Shown: positions 43,961 to 53,340, numbered from the stretch's first letter. The stretch is DNA of 64,000 nucleotides from Pseudomonadota bacterium (GCA_023460395.1 JAEWQB010000024.1:62001-126000); one strand, 5' to 3'. The notes: generated from the sequence alone by a model not told the origin. Translations and numbers: made by a program.

Positions 43961-45375
43961 GATACCTAACAGCGTTGCTACTGCTGGCGTGGCTGGCCCT
44001 TCCAGCTATGGCCCGTAATCCTCTGGATTTCACTCTGCTCCAGTTGCAGGGCGATCTTCCCGGTCCCACGATACTTGTTGTGGGTGGCATTCAGGGAGAT
44101 GAACCCGGCGGATTCAACGCCGCAGGCATGCTCGCCAGCCATTACACCATCCGCCGCGGCAACGTATGGGTGGTGCCCAATTTAAATTTTCCCAGCATTA
44201 TTAACAGATCTCGTGGGTTGCACGGAGACATGAACCGTAAGTTCGCGCAGTTGCGCAGGGACGACCCGGAATATGACACCGTGGAACGCATCAAAGCCAT
44301 CATCCGCCATCCGCAGGTGGATATGGTAATCAACCTGCATGACGGCAGCGGCTTCTACCATCCGCAATGGCAAGATACCACCCGCAACCCGCATCGGTGG
44401 GGGCAGTGTGTAATTATCGATCAGGCAGACATAAACGCTCCCCGGTTCGGCAAGCTGGACACCATGGCAGCACAGGCCGTGGCGGATGTGAACAACGCCT
44501 TGCTACGGCCCTATGATCAGTACCATTTAAAAAATACACACACCCGCGATGGCGACACGGAGATGGAAAAAACCCTCACCTACTTCGCCATTAACAACGG
44601 AAAACCAGCCTTTGGCGTGGAAGCCAGTAAATCATTCGGCACAGCCACCCGCGCATATTACCACATACAGGTGCTGGAATCTTTCCTGCGGCAGGCGGGG
44701 GTGGAATTCACCCGCGACTTTCCCCTCTCCCCACAGGGGTTGGAAGCAGCCATGAGCCGCAATTTGCAGTTGGCCTTTCACAACGGCAAATTCCTGCTGG
44801 ATATGCAGAACGTGCGCTCCACACTGCGCTACGTGCCGCTTTCACGCGAGGCGGCGACAGATTTCACTCCGTCCAAACCCCTGCTCACGCTGGTTGACGA
44901 CGATGGCGGCTACCGCGTGTATTACGGCAACAACAGGCTCACGCACCTTATGCCGCAATATTTTGAGTACGACGACAGCTTGGAATCGCTGCGTATTTTG
45001 GTGGATGGACAATACAGGACCACTCCCATGGGCAGCATCGTGCCCGTGAGCACCAGCTTCACCGTGGCTCCCATGGCGGGATATCGCGTCAACATTATTG
45101 GTGTTACCCGTCCGGGAGTTCCCAGCGAATGCGGCATGGCTATCCGCAAAAGCGACTTCCTGCCCGGTTTTTCCGTGGATACGGAAGAAACCCTGTACCG
45201 CGTGGAAGTCTATCGGGGATCACGCTTTTCCGGCATGGTGCTGGTACGCTTCACAAACGATCTGGCACCCTCTACCCGCGTGGTGACGACGGAAAGTAAC
45301 CGGGACCGGCTCGCTGTTCAGGACCAGACCAAAACGTCTCTGGAACCCTCTCCCGACGATTGGTCGGGGCGATAG
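43957..45375 (+). CDS. M99 family carboxypeptidase (Csd4/Pgp1-like cell-shape enzyme)
   Basis: A 472-residue periplasmic zinc carboxypeptidase. A signal peptide covers about 1-19. The atypical zinc site of Csd4, where Gln replaces His, is conserved: VGGIQGDEPGG gives Q46 and E49, NLHDGSGF gives H128, and the catalytic glutamate is E222 in FGVEASKSF. These positions coincide with those that I recall for Helicobacter pylori Csd4. Csd4 and Campylobacter Pgp1 convert muropeptide tripeptides to dipeptides and produce helical or curved cells. The role here is inferred for a vibrioid Desulfovibrio. Confidence 0.9.
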   Translation: MRYLTALLLLAWLALPAMARNPLDFTLLQLQGDLPGPTILVVGGIQGDEPGGFNAAGMLASHYTIRRGNVWVVPNLNFPSIINRSRGLHGDMNRKFAQLRRDDPEYDTVERIKAIIRHPQVDMVINLHDGSGFYHPQWQDTTRNPHRWGQCVIIDQADINAPRFGKLDTMAAQAVADVNNALLRPYDQYHLKNTHTRDGDTEMEKTLTYFAINNGKPAFGVEASKSFGTATRAYYHIQVLESFLRQAGVEFTRDFPLSPQGLEAAMSRNLQLAFHNGKFLLDMQNVRSTLRYVPLSREAATDFTPSKPLLTLVDDDGGYRVYYGNNRLTHLMPQYFEYDDSLESLRILVDGQYRTTPMGSIVPVSTSFTVAPMAGYRVNIIGVTRPGVPSECGMAIRKSDFLPGFSVDTEETLYRVEVYRGSRFSGMVLVRFTNDLAPSTRVVTTESNRDRLAVQDQTKTSLEPSPDDWSGR

Positions 45376-45385
45376 CAGAAACAGG

Positions 45386-46363
45386 CTATCCCATATTCTG
45401 CACACGCAGGTATAGCGCCAGCCCCAGTAGGGTCAGGGCTATTCCCGCCCAGCCCATGGCATGAGGTAACGCGCCCCCCAGCAATACGGCCTCGCCAGCC
45501 AGCGAAAACACCACTTCCATAGCCTGCGTGCAGTCCGCCGCAGCCAGTTCGGAAGGACGCTGGGCCATGTGCCGGGCCGACAAGAAAAGACTTGTCGCGG
45601 CGACACCGGAGAAAACCGCCACCAGCAAAGTCATACCCCATTGGCCCGCTGAGGGCGGTGGAGGCTGCACACAAAGCCCAAGCACACCCCACAGGGGGAG
45701 TGAGCCCACCGTAAGCAGCAAAACCCGGCACAGCGCGTCGTCCATAGCGGGATGCGCAATGGCGGGAATACTGCGCCGCAACCACGGCACATGCTCCCCC
45801 TGCTTCTGCCGCGCCGCACCCGCTTCCCGCGATTCCCAGACCATCTGGTTGCCCAAGGGATAGGCAAAGGCCGCGCCCAGCACAGGCAGGGCACCCAACA
45901 GCACGTCCCGCAGCGGGAAGGCACCGGCCTGCTCCACGTTAATGAGCAGAACTCCCGCGAACACCAGCAATGTAAGCAGCAGTGCCTTGCCGGGAACCTT
46001 TCTCCCGAATCCAAGCAGCACCACGGGTGTGGCGAGAATGGTCATCTGCCATGTGGCAGCGACCACCCAACCCGGCGCATAGGTGGAACTAAATGTGATG
46101 AGTGCGTAGAAAACGCCGAACCCCACGCTGCCCGCCACGCTCCAAAAGAGCCAATGGCGGCGAAACAGCCCCATGGCGCTCCACGCCAAGCGGGCTTTGC
46201 CCACCAGCGCAAGCCAGCCCACCAGCAGCCCAAGCATCCAGACATACCGCAGCGCGGCACTCCAGAACCAATGACCGCCTTCAAGGCTCATGGCACGGTT
46301 CAACACGAAGGTGGAACTAAAAAACAGGGCGGCAAGAATCCCTGTGAACACAATGCGGGACAT
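45386..46363 (-). CDS. DMT superfamily transporter (EmrE-type multidrug efflux family)
   Basis: A 325-residue inner-membrane protein with about ten hydrophobic helices. The N-terminus MSRIVFTGILAALFFSSTFV, with LNRAMSLEGGHWFWSAALRY after it, is typical of the PF13536 multidrug-resistance EmrE-like branch. The second repeat has SELAAADCTQAMEVVFSLAGEA. Substrate is unknown. GGGAGG lies 5 bases before the ATG at 46363. It is downstream of the two-component genes by 139 bases on the same strand, so it may be a separate unit. Confidence 0.85.
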   Translation of the reverse strand: MSRIVFTGILAALFFSSTFVLNRAMSLEGGHWFWSAALRYVWMLGLLVGWLALVGKARLAWSAMGLFRRHWLFWSVAGSVGFGVFYALITFSSTYAPGWVVAATWQMTILATPVVLLGFGRKVPGKALLLTLLVFAGVLLINVEQAGAFPLRDVLLGALPVLGAAFAYPLGNQMVWESREAGAARQKQGEHVPWLRRSIPAIAHPAMDDALCRVLLLTVGSLPLWGVLGLCVQPPPPSAGQWGMTLLVAVFSGVAATSLFLSARHMAQRPSELAAADCTQAMEVVFSLAGEAVLLGGALPHAMGWAGIALTLLGLALYLRVQNMG

Positions 46364-46502
46364 GGAGCCTCCCTTTCCACTAGTGGGACACGTCGTCGCC
46401 GAAGCGAGTCGGCTCCCCAATAAGAAAGGGGCATCCTGTCACGCGGGCGAAGGGGCCGTCAATATGCCCGGAAAGGAGCATACCCCAAAGAGGATGGGCG
46501 GA

Positions 46503-47933
46503 TTATCTAAATACCGCTGCGTCGATATCCAACCGGGAAAGAATTTTTTGCAGCGCCACACGCGACAGCCCGGAAAGCCGCGCAGCTTCGGAGATGTTCC
46601 CCCCCGTGGTGGTGAGCAGTTCCTGCACGTATGCCTTGGTGAACTCGTCCGTCACCTTGCCCTTGGCTTCCTTGTAAAGCCCAAGTGCGCTCACGGCGTG
46701 GCTGCGTCCCGCATCGACCGGGGTTTGTCCCCCCTGCTCCACGTGATGGACAAGACTCATGTCCACAATTTCAGCCGGGCAAAACACCACAAGGCGGCGG
46801 ACATAGCTTTGCAACTCCCGCACGTTGCCCGGCCAGCTTTTGCGGCTCAGATACGCAAGAACGTCGGGAGCTACCGCTTTTTCCTCCGCTCCCATGTCGC
46901 GGCAGGCCTGTCGCAAAAAATGATGGGTGAGCAGAGGGATGTCCTCAGTGCGCTCCCGCAGGGGCGGGACAGTAACAGACAGCACGTTCAGGCGGTAATA
47001 CAAATCTTCACGAAACGACTTGTCCGCGATGCGGGCTTCCAAATCTTGATTGGTAGATGCCAGCACCCGCGTGGAGACAGCAATGTTCACATTGGCCCCC
47101 ACAGGACGAATTTCCCCTTCCTGTAGCACCCGCAACAATTTGGTCTGAATATTGGCGGAAATGTCGCCAATTTCGTCCAGCAGCAGCGTGCCGCTGTCCA
47201 CTGCGGCAAACAACCCCTTCCTTTCGCCTTCCGCTCCTGTGAACGCTCCCTTTACGTGACCGAACAGCTCGCTTTCCAGCAAATGCTCAGGAATAGCGGG
47301 GCAGTTCACCGCCATGAAGGGCTGCTGCGCGCGCTGGCTGGCCTTGTGGATGGCGCGGGCCACCACTTCCTTGCCGGTACCAGATTCGCCGCGGATAAGC
47401 ACGGTATAGTCGGAATTTGCCACGGCCTGGATGGTGTAGCGCAGCCGCTGCATAATGGGCGATTCGCCAATCATCGCGCCGGGGGCGCTCACGTCCACAA
47501 GTTCACGCAGCCGTCTGTTTTCACCCAGCAGCATCGCGCGTTCCAACCCTTTACCCACAATGCGAAACAGCTGATCCGGCTCAATCGGCTTGGTCAGAAA
47601 ATCGTAGGCGCCCATTTTTAACGCCTGAACGGCGGTTTCAATGGTGCCGTGCGCAGTCAGCATCACCATGGAAAGATCGGGCTGAATTTTCAACGCTTCA
47701 TGCAGGAGTTCCATGCCGGTCATTTCCGGCATCCGCAGGTCGGTGATAAGCAGGTGCACACTTCCCGCCCGGAGCCGGGTAATGGCCTCCGTGCCGCTGT
47801 GCGCCATTGTCACGTCAATGCCCCGGAAGCGCCCTGAGATAAGCCGGGCTAATCCCCGTGCGAAATCCTGCTCGTCATCCACTATAAGTACGCGCAGGCC
47901 ATCCGCGCCCTGTTCTAATACATTGGCTGTCAT
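46503..47933 (-). CDS. Sigma-54-dependent NtrC-family response regulator
   Basis: A 476-residue activator. The receiver domain holds the phosphorylatable D65 in LLITDLRMPEMTG. The AAA+ domain has Walker A GESGTGKE (182-189) and the sigma-54 contact loop GAFTGA (229-234). The C-terminal Fis-type helix-turn-helix is GNISEAARLSGLSRVALQKI. It overlaps the histidine-kinase gene by ATGA and is its evident partner. It should activate a sigma-54 promoter, most simply that of the exporter at the head of the cluster. I could not find a fully consensus -24/-12 element there. Confidence 0.94.
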   Translation of the reverse strand: MTANVLEQGADGLRVLIVDDEQDFARGLARLISGRFRGIDVTMAHSGTEAITRLRAGSVHLLITDLRMPEMTGMELLHEALKIQPDLSMVMLTAHGTIETAVQALKMGAYDFLTKPIEPDQLFRIVGKGLERAMLLGENRRLRELVDVSAPGAMIGESPIMQRLRYTIQAVANSDYTVLIRGESGTGKEVVARAIHKASQRAQQPFMAVNCPAIPEHLLESELFGHVKGAFTGAEGERKGLFAAVDSGTLLLDEIGDISANIQTKLLRVLQEGEIRPVGANVNIAVSTRVLASTNQDLEARIADKSFREDLYYRLNVLSVTVPPLRERTEDIPLLTHHFLRQACRDMGAEEKAVAPDVLAYLSRKSWPGNVRELQSYVRRLVVFCPAEIVDMSLVHHVEQGGQTPVDAGRSHAVSALGLYKEAKGKVTDEFTKAYVQELLTTTGGNISEAARLSGLSRVALQKILSRLDIDAAVFR

Positions 47934-50398
47934 TGCGTTTTCTCCGCCTCTGTCTGCTGCGGACGTCCGGCTAGTGGCAACCGCACCACGAAGCGCGCGC
48001 CCCCCGTTCCCCGGTCCTTAACTACCTCAACGGCACCACCCGCTTCCGTCACAATGCCGTAGACAATGGCAAGGCCAAGCCCGGTACCGGCTCCCGGATC
48101 TTTAGTGGTAAAAAATGGATCAAAAATACGGCCCAGATTTTCTTCCCGCACGCCGGGACCGTTGTCGCTGACTAAGATCACGGCAACGGTCGCTTCTACC
48201 TGCACGTCGATGAAAATTTCACCAGAATTCTCCGCCACGGCGTCCAGTGCGTTCAGTACCAGATTGGAGAGCACCTGCTCCAACTCATTTTCGCCCATGG
48301 CGACAAGAGCCACGCCGGGTCTGGCGCTGGAGAGCAGTGTCACGCCCTTCTTCATGGCCTGCACCGAAAAAATTTCAGCAATGCTGCCCGCCACCTGTCC
48401 GGCATCGCACTGCCCGGTGGACGAACTTTTGGGCCGCGCGAAATTGAGCAGATCCTGCAAGACGCGTTGCGCCTGCCGGGTATGCCGCAGAATGACATCC
48501 AAATCCTGCAACTGCTGCTCATCCGCCATATTTTGGCGTAACAGCTCCGCGTAGCACAGGATGACCCCCAGCGGATTGTTGATCTCGTGTGCCAGCCCCG
48601 CCGCCAGCTTGCCCACCGTGATCATTTTCTCACTTTGCTGCATCTGGGAGAGCATACGCTTTTCCCGCGTCGTCTCGCGGGTATAGACGACCATGCGTCC
48701 GTGTGGAGACGGGGCCGGTTCCCCACCGGCGGATTCCGGCAACGGCGAAGTGATGGGATACATATTCAGCGCGAAACTGCGTCCCCCTTCCAACGTCACC
48801 TCTTCCACATGGGGCATGCCGCTTGCCAGCGTGGCTGCCACATGGCAATCGCCCTTGGCCGACGTGCAACCAAAAATACGCAGCAACGACGCCTCGGTGA
48901 GTGTTCCGCCAGAAAGCTCGTGGGCAAGATTCCGCGCCGCCTGATTAGCCAAAACCAGTCCGTAGGCGGAATCCATGAGCACCAGTGGATCGGTAATGCC
49001 TTCCACGATGGATTGCAGTGTGCCCTTCTGGCGCATGAGATTGTCCAGCGCGGTCATGTTTTCCGCCGCCATACCCAACTGGCGCCCCAAGGCTTGCAGC
49101 AGGTCATAGTCCTGCCGCTGCGCCATACGGGGATCTTCCCAGCGCAGGCACAGCAACCCTTCCGCATTGCCCTCGCTCGACTCCACAGGGATAACCGCGC
49201 GGTCCCCTTCGAGCAGGGTGCGACTTTCCGTGAGCAAATCTACCCAGTTTTCCGGTAAATCAGGCCGCTCGTCCGGGTCGGGCCACGAGAAATGCCGCTG
49301 TGAGGCAAACGTGCAGATGTACGAGACATTGGCGGCGCCAAACCGTTTTCCGATTTCCGGCAGGGTCAGCCGCCACAAATCCGCGCGGGTGTTGCTGGAA
49401 CGCATGTGGGCAAGCAGGTGGACAAACAGTTTCACGTCTGCCCGGCGCGCGCGGGCCTCTTCGCTAAGTTCTTCGGTGCGTTCATCCACCATATCCCGCA
49501 GGTTGGCGGCGTACTCTTCCAACTGCCGACGCGCTGCCAGCAGGTGGCTATTCAATTCCTGCATGCCCGCTTCCAGCTCTTCTATCTCGTCACGTTCCAC
49601 CAACTTATTCAGCAGTTCAGTGCCACCCGTGACTTCCAGATTGTCACGGAACATGGCGGAAAGGCGCTTGATGTTATTTACTACCAGCACCTTGAAGAGC
49701 AAATTGGTTACGGAGAAAAAGACGATGGCACCCAGTGCGAAAAAGCCGAAATAGCCAAAAATGGTGCGTTGTAGACGTTCCACACTCTGTGAGACGGAAA
49801 GCCCCACCACGTCCACCCCGTCTATGGAGTCCAGTTCGTGGTTGAACCCCCGCTCGCCGTACATGTCGATCAGCTCGCGCGGAGCGTCCGCCTTATCGCC
49901 GTGGCAGCGCATACACTCCGCACCGAACGCCACGGGACGCGCCATAATATAAAATTCCGTACCGTCTACTTCGCGGTAGCCCTGCCAAAGCGTTTCGTCC
50001 GGGCGTTTTCGGAAATGAGCAATAAGCTCCTGCTCCAGTTCATTGGCTTCGTATTCAGGATTGCGGGATGAGAGGGAAACCCGGCGGTACATATGTCTGT
50101 CGGCATTGCGCATGCCGTCCATTACCGCACGGGACATGTACGAGGAACTCATGGCCTCTATGATGAACTGATCTTGCAGCACAGAGTACATGCGGGGACG
50201 CAGAATGGAGCGCACGTACCGCTGCACGGAGTCCACCTGCATGAAAATAAGCCGCGCCTTATCACGAACCTCTTCTTCCAGCACCGTGCGCATGTGCAGA
50301 TACAGGCCCACAGCAAAGCACAGGCCCAGCACCATGGTGGCAGTGGTCAGGCCACTGAGGAACTTGGCCTGAAGCGTGGAAGGACGCGGGAACGACAT
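47930..50398 (-). CDS. Sensor histidine kinase with periplasmic haem-c (Tll0287-like) domain, GAF and PAS
   Basis: An 822-residue membrane kinase. Membrane segment 1 (about 14-35) and segment 2 (about 213-236) frame a periplasmic DUF3365-like domain bearing CMRCH at 162-166, a haem c attachment site. Cytoplasmic parts are a HAMP-like linker, a coiled coil, a GAF-like region (about 320-460), a PAS-like region and the kinase core. The H-box is GLAHEINNPLGV (H604), with N-box NLVLNALDAV and G-boxes DNGPGV and GTGLGLA. Redox or ligand sensing at a periplasmic haem is inferred. Confidence 0.93.
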   Translation of the reverse strand: MSFPRPSTLQAKFLSGLTTATMVLGLCFAVGLYLHMRTVLEEEVRDKARLIFMQVDSVQRYVRSILRPRMYSVLQDQFIIEAMSSSYMSRAVMDGMRNADRHMYRRVSLSSRNPEYEANELEQELIAHFRKRPDETLWQGYREVDGTEFYIMARPVAFGAECMRCHGDKADAPRELIDMYGERGFNHELDSIDGVDVVGLSVSQSVERLQRTIFGYFGFFALGAIVFFSVTNLLFKVLVVNNIKRLSAMFRDNLEVTGGTELLNKLVERDEIEELEAGMQELNSHLLAARRQLEEYAANLRDMVDERTEELSEEARARRADVKLFVHLLAHMRSSNTRADLWRLTLPEIGKRFGAANVSYICTFASQRHFSWPDPDERPDLPENWVDLLTESRTLLEGDRAVIPVESSEGNAEGLLCLRWEDPRMAQRQDYDLLQALGRQLGMAAENMTALDNLMRQKGTLQSIVEGITDPLVLMDSAYGLVLANQAARNLAHELSGGTLTEASLLRIFGCTSAKGDCHVAATLASGMPHVEEVTLEGGRSFALNMYPITSPLPESAGGEPAPSPHGRMVVYTRETTREKRMLSQMQQSEKMITVGKLAAGLAHEINNPLGVILCYAELLRQNMADEQQLQDLDVILRHTRQAQRVLQDLLNFARPKSSSTGQCDAGQVAGSIAEIFSVQAMKKGVTLLSSARPGVALVAMGENELEQVLSNLVLNALDAVAENSGEIFIDVQVEATVAVILVSDNGPGVREENLGRIFDPFFTTKDPGAGTGLGLAIVYGIVTEAGGAVEVVKDRGTGGARFVVRLPLAGRPQQTEAEKTQ

Positions 50399-50428
50399 GA
50401 ATCACCTGTGGCGGGAAGCCCCCCGCGC

Positions 50429-50704
50429 TTATTGACCAGTTTCCTGTCCCGTGGAACGGGCAGGCCCGGTGGGCGTAAACCGCAGCGTGTCGCTGATATT
50501 TTGATTGGCTTCGCTCACGGCCTCGATATCGGTATAATAGTAGCGGCTAGGGTCGATATCCCGCTCATCCAGCACCGTCGCCATATATTCCAGCTTATCG
50601 CAGGAGCGGGTAAGCGCGGGCAAAAGCACATTGGAAAACACCACCATAGCCACCAGCCCCAGCAGCAACCTGCGGACACGGATAGAAAAGCTCGCCTTAT
50701 TCAT
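50429..50704 (-). CDS. Small single-helix membrane protein in the exporter-kinase operon
   Basis: A 91-residue protein that I do not recognise. An N-terminal basic stretch and one hydrophobic helix (about 11-31) precede a polar periplasmic tail with a lone cysteine (TRSCDKLEY) and YYYTDIEAVSEANQNISD. It lies 97 bases after the exporter and 30 bases before the kinase. GGGGAGAAG precedes the ATG at 50704. It may be a partner of the sensor or the exporter. Confidence 0.7.
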   Translation of the reverse strand: MNKASFSIRVRRLLLGLVAMVVFSNVLLPALTRSCDKLEYMATVLDERDIDPSRYYYTDIEAVSEANQNISDTLRFTPTGPARSTGQETGQ

Positions 50705-50753
50705 CTTCTTCTCCCCTGCAAGCGCGGGACACGCATCGGGAAATAACACCATT

Positions 50754-50784
50754 AAAGAAGGGGGAGGCTTGCGCCTCCCCCCTT
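50754..50784 (-). terminator. Attenuator between exporter and kinase genes
   Basis: A 9-bp stem GGGGGAGGC/GCCTCCCCC with a four-base loop, followed on the minus strand by TTCTTTAAT. It should reduce but not abolish read-through into the regulatory genes. Confidence 0.7.
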
Positions 50785-50801
50785 CACACAAAGAGGCCTA
50801 C

Positions 50802-52541
50802 TTAGATCTGCGCGGTGATCTCAGGGAACACCAGGTAGAACATGATGTATGCCATGGTCAGGGTCAGCACCAAGTTGAAAGACTGACCGCACACGTACAG
50901 GATAAGCGGCTTGCCGCCCTTGAAGTAGTGAGCCAGTTCACGGAAGTTGGTAGCCAGACCGATAGCGGCGAAGGACAGAGCGAAGAACCAGTCGCGGAAC
51001 AGACGGGTAAAGCCGCGTACCACGCCCTGGTCAATCATGGAGTATCCCATATCCGGGCCAAGAGCGCCGTCAATGACGGAGAACAGGATGGACGCGGACA
51101 TAAAGCCCAGAACGAACTTGGGGAAGCGATGCCAGATTTCCATCCAGCCCACGCGCTTGCCAGCTTCGCACTCGACCTTGGTGCACCAGTACACGGCAAC
51201 ACCAAATGCGGTTACACCGATGAGCACGTTCTGGATCATCTTGATGGTGGCAGCCACGTACAGGGCCTTTTCACCAAGGAATGCGCCAGCGGCTGCCACT
51301 GCGCCGGTGGCGTCAATGGTACCACCCATCCAAGCGCCGCCAAGCACTTCAGGAATGCCCATGGCCTTAATGAAGGCGGGCATGACAATCATCATGATAG
51401 CGGTGAACACCAGAGACAGACCAATGGACAGGGTAAGCTCTTCCTTCTTCGCGCGGCAGGCCGCTGCGGTGGCGATGGCGGCGGAGGTGCCGCACACCGA
51501 CATGTCGGCAGAGATAACCATGTTCAGGGTCTTGGAAGGCATTTTCAGCACTTTCTGACCGAAGATAAACGTGGAGATAAGCACGATGGGGGTAACAACC
51601 CACGCCACGAAAATACCGGGAATGCCGATAGCCACGATCTTGTTGAAGAGCACTTCCGCGCCAAGCAGCACAAGACCGGTCTTGATGAAGAATTCCACTT
51701 CAAGCGATTTTTTAGCAAACTTGGGGGTGCCCACGGTGTTGGCGATCAACATACCGATAACCACGCCCCATGCTTCCGCGCCCATGCCGTACTGCTTGGA
51801 AATGGCTTGACCACCCATCGTGTACGCGAGCACAGCCACGAGGAACACGCCCCCGAAGCCCTTGAGGAAGCCCAGAGCGTCCTTGCCCATGAATTTAATG
51901 CCAATGCCGAAGAACAGCGCCAGTACGATGCAAAGCCCGATCAACGAAGGAATAACGTTGTACGGCTTGTTGCTTACTTTTTTCTTTGCGCTAGCTTCCG
52001 ACTTGGAAGCGGCACGCCATTCGCCGATTTTTTCCTTCGCCACGTCGTTCAACGTGTCGCTCTGGAAATTAACGGCAGCGGCGGCGGCTTCCGAAGCCTT
52101 GGCAATCACAAGAGCCTCAGCGGTTTTAGCCTTGGCAGCCTCGTACTTGCCCTGACCTGCTGCGTTCAGCTTATCAGCGCGAGCCTGCGTCATAATGAAC
52201 GCATCCAGAGGATTGGTCTTCCAAGAACCGGGACGCTTGGTCCAGTGAGATATGAACTTGCCCACGGCTCCGCCGGAAGCCTTAAGCTTGCTCTTGGCAC
52301 CCTGTGCTTCGTACCATGCCAAAGTTTTGAAGGGGGCGCGCGCGGCTTCCGACTCCATCACGGCATTTTGTTTAGCAATTTTTTCCCGGAACTCGTCTAC
52401 CGGGGCAAAATTGAAATACAGGAAAAATGCAAGACCGATGATGAAGAACCCGAGCCAGATCGCCCAGTAGTCTTCCTTAGTCCACAGGTCGGACCAAGAC
52501 GACACACCTTTGTCGACAACGACATTGCTGTCTTGAGACAT
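50802..52541 (-). CDS. Putative sulfate exporter family transporter (YeiH/UPF0324)
   Basis: A 579-residue membrane protein of the PF03601 family, annotated as putative sulfate exporters. Residues 1 to about 190 hold one helix (27-47) and then an Ala/Lys-rich soluble region (90-180) that is unusual for the family. About ten helices follow, with the conserved blocks AYTMGGQAISKQYGMGAEAWG, KTGLVLLGAEVLFNKI and MSVCGTSAAIATAAACRAKKEE. It heads a same-strand cluster with a haem-c kinase and a sigma-54 regulator. The ATG at 52541 has AAGGAGGAG upstream. The actual substrate is unproven. Confidence 0.87.
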   Translation of the reverse strand: MSQDSNVVVDKGVSSWSDLWTKEDYWAIWLGFFIIGLAFFLYFNFAPVDEFREKIAKQNAVMESEAARAPFKTLAWYEAQGAKSKLKASGGAVGKFISHWTKRPGSWKTNPLDAFIMTQARADKLNAAGQGKYEAAKAKTAEALVIAKASEAAAAAVNFQSDTLNDVAKEKIGEWRAASKSEASAKKKVSNKPYNVIPSLIGLCIVLALFFGIGIKFMGKDALGFLKGFGGVFLVAVLAYTMGGQAISKQYGMGAEAWGVVIGMLIANTVGTPKFAKKSLEVEFFIKTGLVLLGAEVLFNKIVAIGIPGIFVAWVVTPIVLISTFIFGQKVLKMPSKTLNMVISADMSVCGTSAAIATAAACRAKKEELTLSIGLSLVFTAIMMIVMPAFIKAMGIPEVLGGAWMGGTIDATGAVAAAGAFLGEKALYVAATIKMIQNVLIGVTAFGVAVYWCTKVECEAGKRVGWMEIWHRFPKFVLGFMSASILFSVIDGALGPDMGYSMIDQGVVRGFTRLFRDWFFALSFAAIGLATNFRELAHYFKGGKPLILYVCGQSFNLVLTLTMAYIMFYLVFPEITAQI

Positions 52542-52864
52542 AAACGACTTCTCCTCCTTTACAAACCATTACCTGACCGGACACTGCCCACAGTGCGACG
52601 GCATACAAACCGGTCAGTGATGCCTCAGATCGTGAAACGGCACTAATTATACACTATTTGTGCCAATCAGCAGGCTACGCGCAACCGGCTGAAATATCAC
52701 GATCAGACCTAAAAATACGCTTCCGCAAAATGCAAACCGCACGCAACAGTGCAAACTCATGTTTCCATGCTCATCTGCATACTGCTACTTCTTCTTACCA
52801 CCTTCGCCCGGAATTCGCATCCTTAAAAAATAGGAAGACTGTTAGACACACAACCTCCCTCGGA
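52542..52864 (-). promoter_or_regulatory. Upstream region of the exporter operon
   Basis: Reading the minus strand, TTGGCACAAATAGTGTATAATTA-like sequence at about 52665-52643 contains both a TATAAT box (52651-52646) and a GGCAC element with GT, not GC, ten bases on. It could be a sigma-70 promoter with a poor -35 or a weak sigma-54 site. The leader is about 95 bases. No gene is seen between here and the tRNA. Confidence 0.35.
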
Positions 52865-52894
52865 TTGACAAAAACCTCTTGCCAAGCGCAAAAT
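52865..52894 (+). promoter_or_regulatory. Promoter of tRNA-Leu
   Basis: TTGACA (52865-52870), an 18-base spacer and CAAAAT (52889-52894), 54 bases before the mature tRNA. Confidence 0.6.
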
Positions 52895-52947
52895 GTTTCA
52901 TGTATTTCCCTCCACGACGTGGCGTCCTCACGGGTTGCCGCGCCTAT

Positions 52948-53034
52948 GCCCAAGTGGTGGAATTGGTAGACACGCTAGGTTCAGGGTCTAGTGGGGGTTC
53001 CCCCATGGAGGTTCGAGTCCTCTCTTGGGCACCA
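52948..53034 (+). tRNA. tRNA-Leu (anticodon CAG)
   Basis: An 87-base class II tRNA. The acceptor stem GCCCAAG pairs with CTTGGGC and the CCA end is encoded. The D-loop is GGAATTGGTAGACAC. The anticodon stem CTAGG/TCTAG encloses TTCAGGG, giving CAG. The long variable arm TGGGGGTTCCCCCA and the T-arm GGTTCGAGTCC complete the leucine-type cloverleaf. Confidence 0.97.
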
Positions 53035-53042
53035 TGCAATAA

Positions 53043-53082
53043 AACGGCTCCATGGCACGCTATGGGGCCGTTCTCTTTTTTT
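53043..53082 (+). terminator. Terminator after tRNA-Leu
   Basis: An 11-bp stem AACGGCTCCAT/ATGGGGCCGTT with one G-T pair and an 8-base loop, followed by CTCTTTTTTT. The stretch 53083-53402 after it has no gene that I can support. Confidence 0.9.
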
Positions 53083-53310
53083 CCAATAAGCAGGCAAATA
53101 CCCCGGCCTGCGCACGCATCGCCCCCTTCCCATCCCCGCCGTATGCGGACGTCCGTTCCCGAAACAGGCAATTGCCTAAGGGAGCAACGCATCTCTTTGC
53201 ACTAACCAGCTCTTCGGGCCTCGGAGTCCGGTCGCCAAGGGCGCGGGATTTCTTTACCGGAACCCCCGGATCGCAGAAAGGAAGGCCCCGCTCTTTCTTC
53301 AGCATAGTAA

Positions 53311-53340
53311 ACGGGCGGAGGAGAGTTTCCCCCGCCCGCC
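53311..53340 (-). terminator. Terminator after the TauE/SafE locus
   Basis: CGGGCGG and CCGCCCG arms pair around an interrupted stem, 63 bases past the stop of the small membrane protein. On the minus strand it is followed by TTTACT. Confidence 0.6.

Noticed and set aside
52643..52668. Sigma-54 promoter before the exporter gene
   Set aside because: The -24 GG element is present but the -12 GC is replaced by GT, so the match is not good enough to call.
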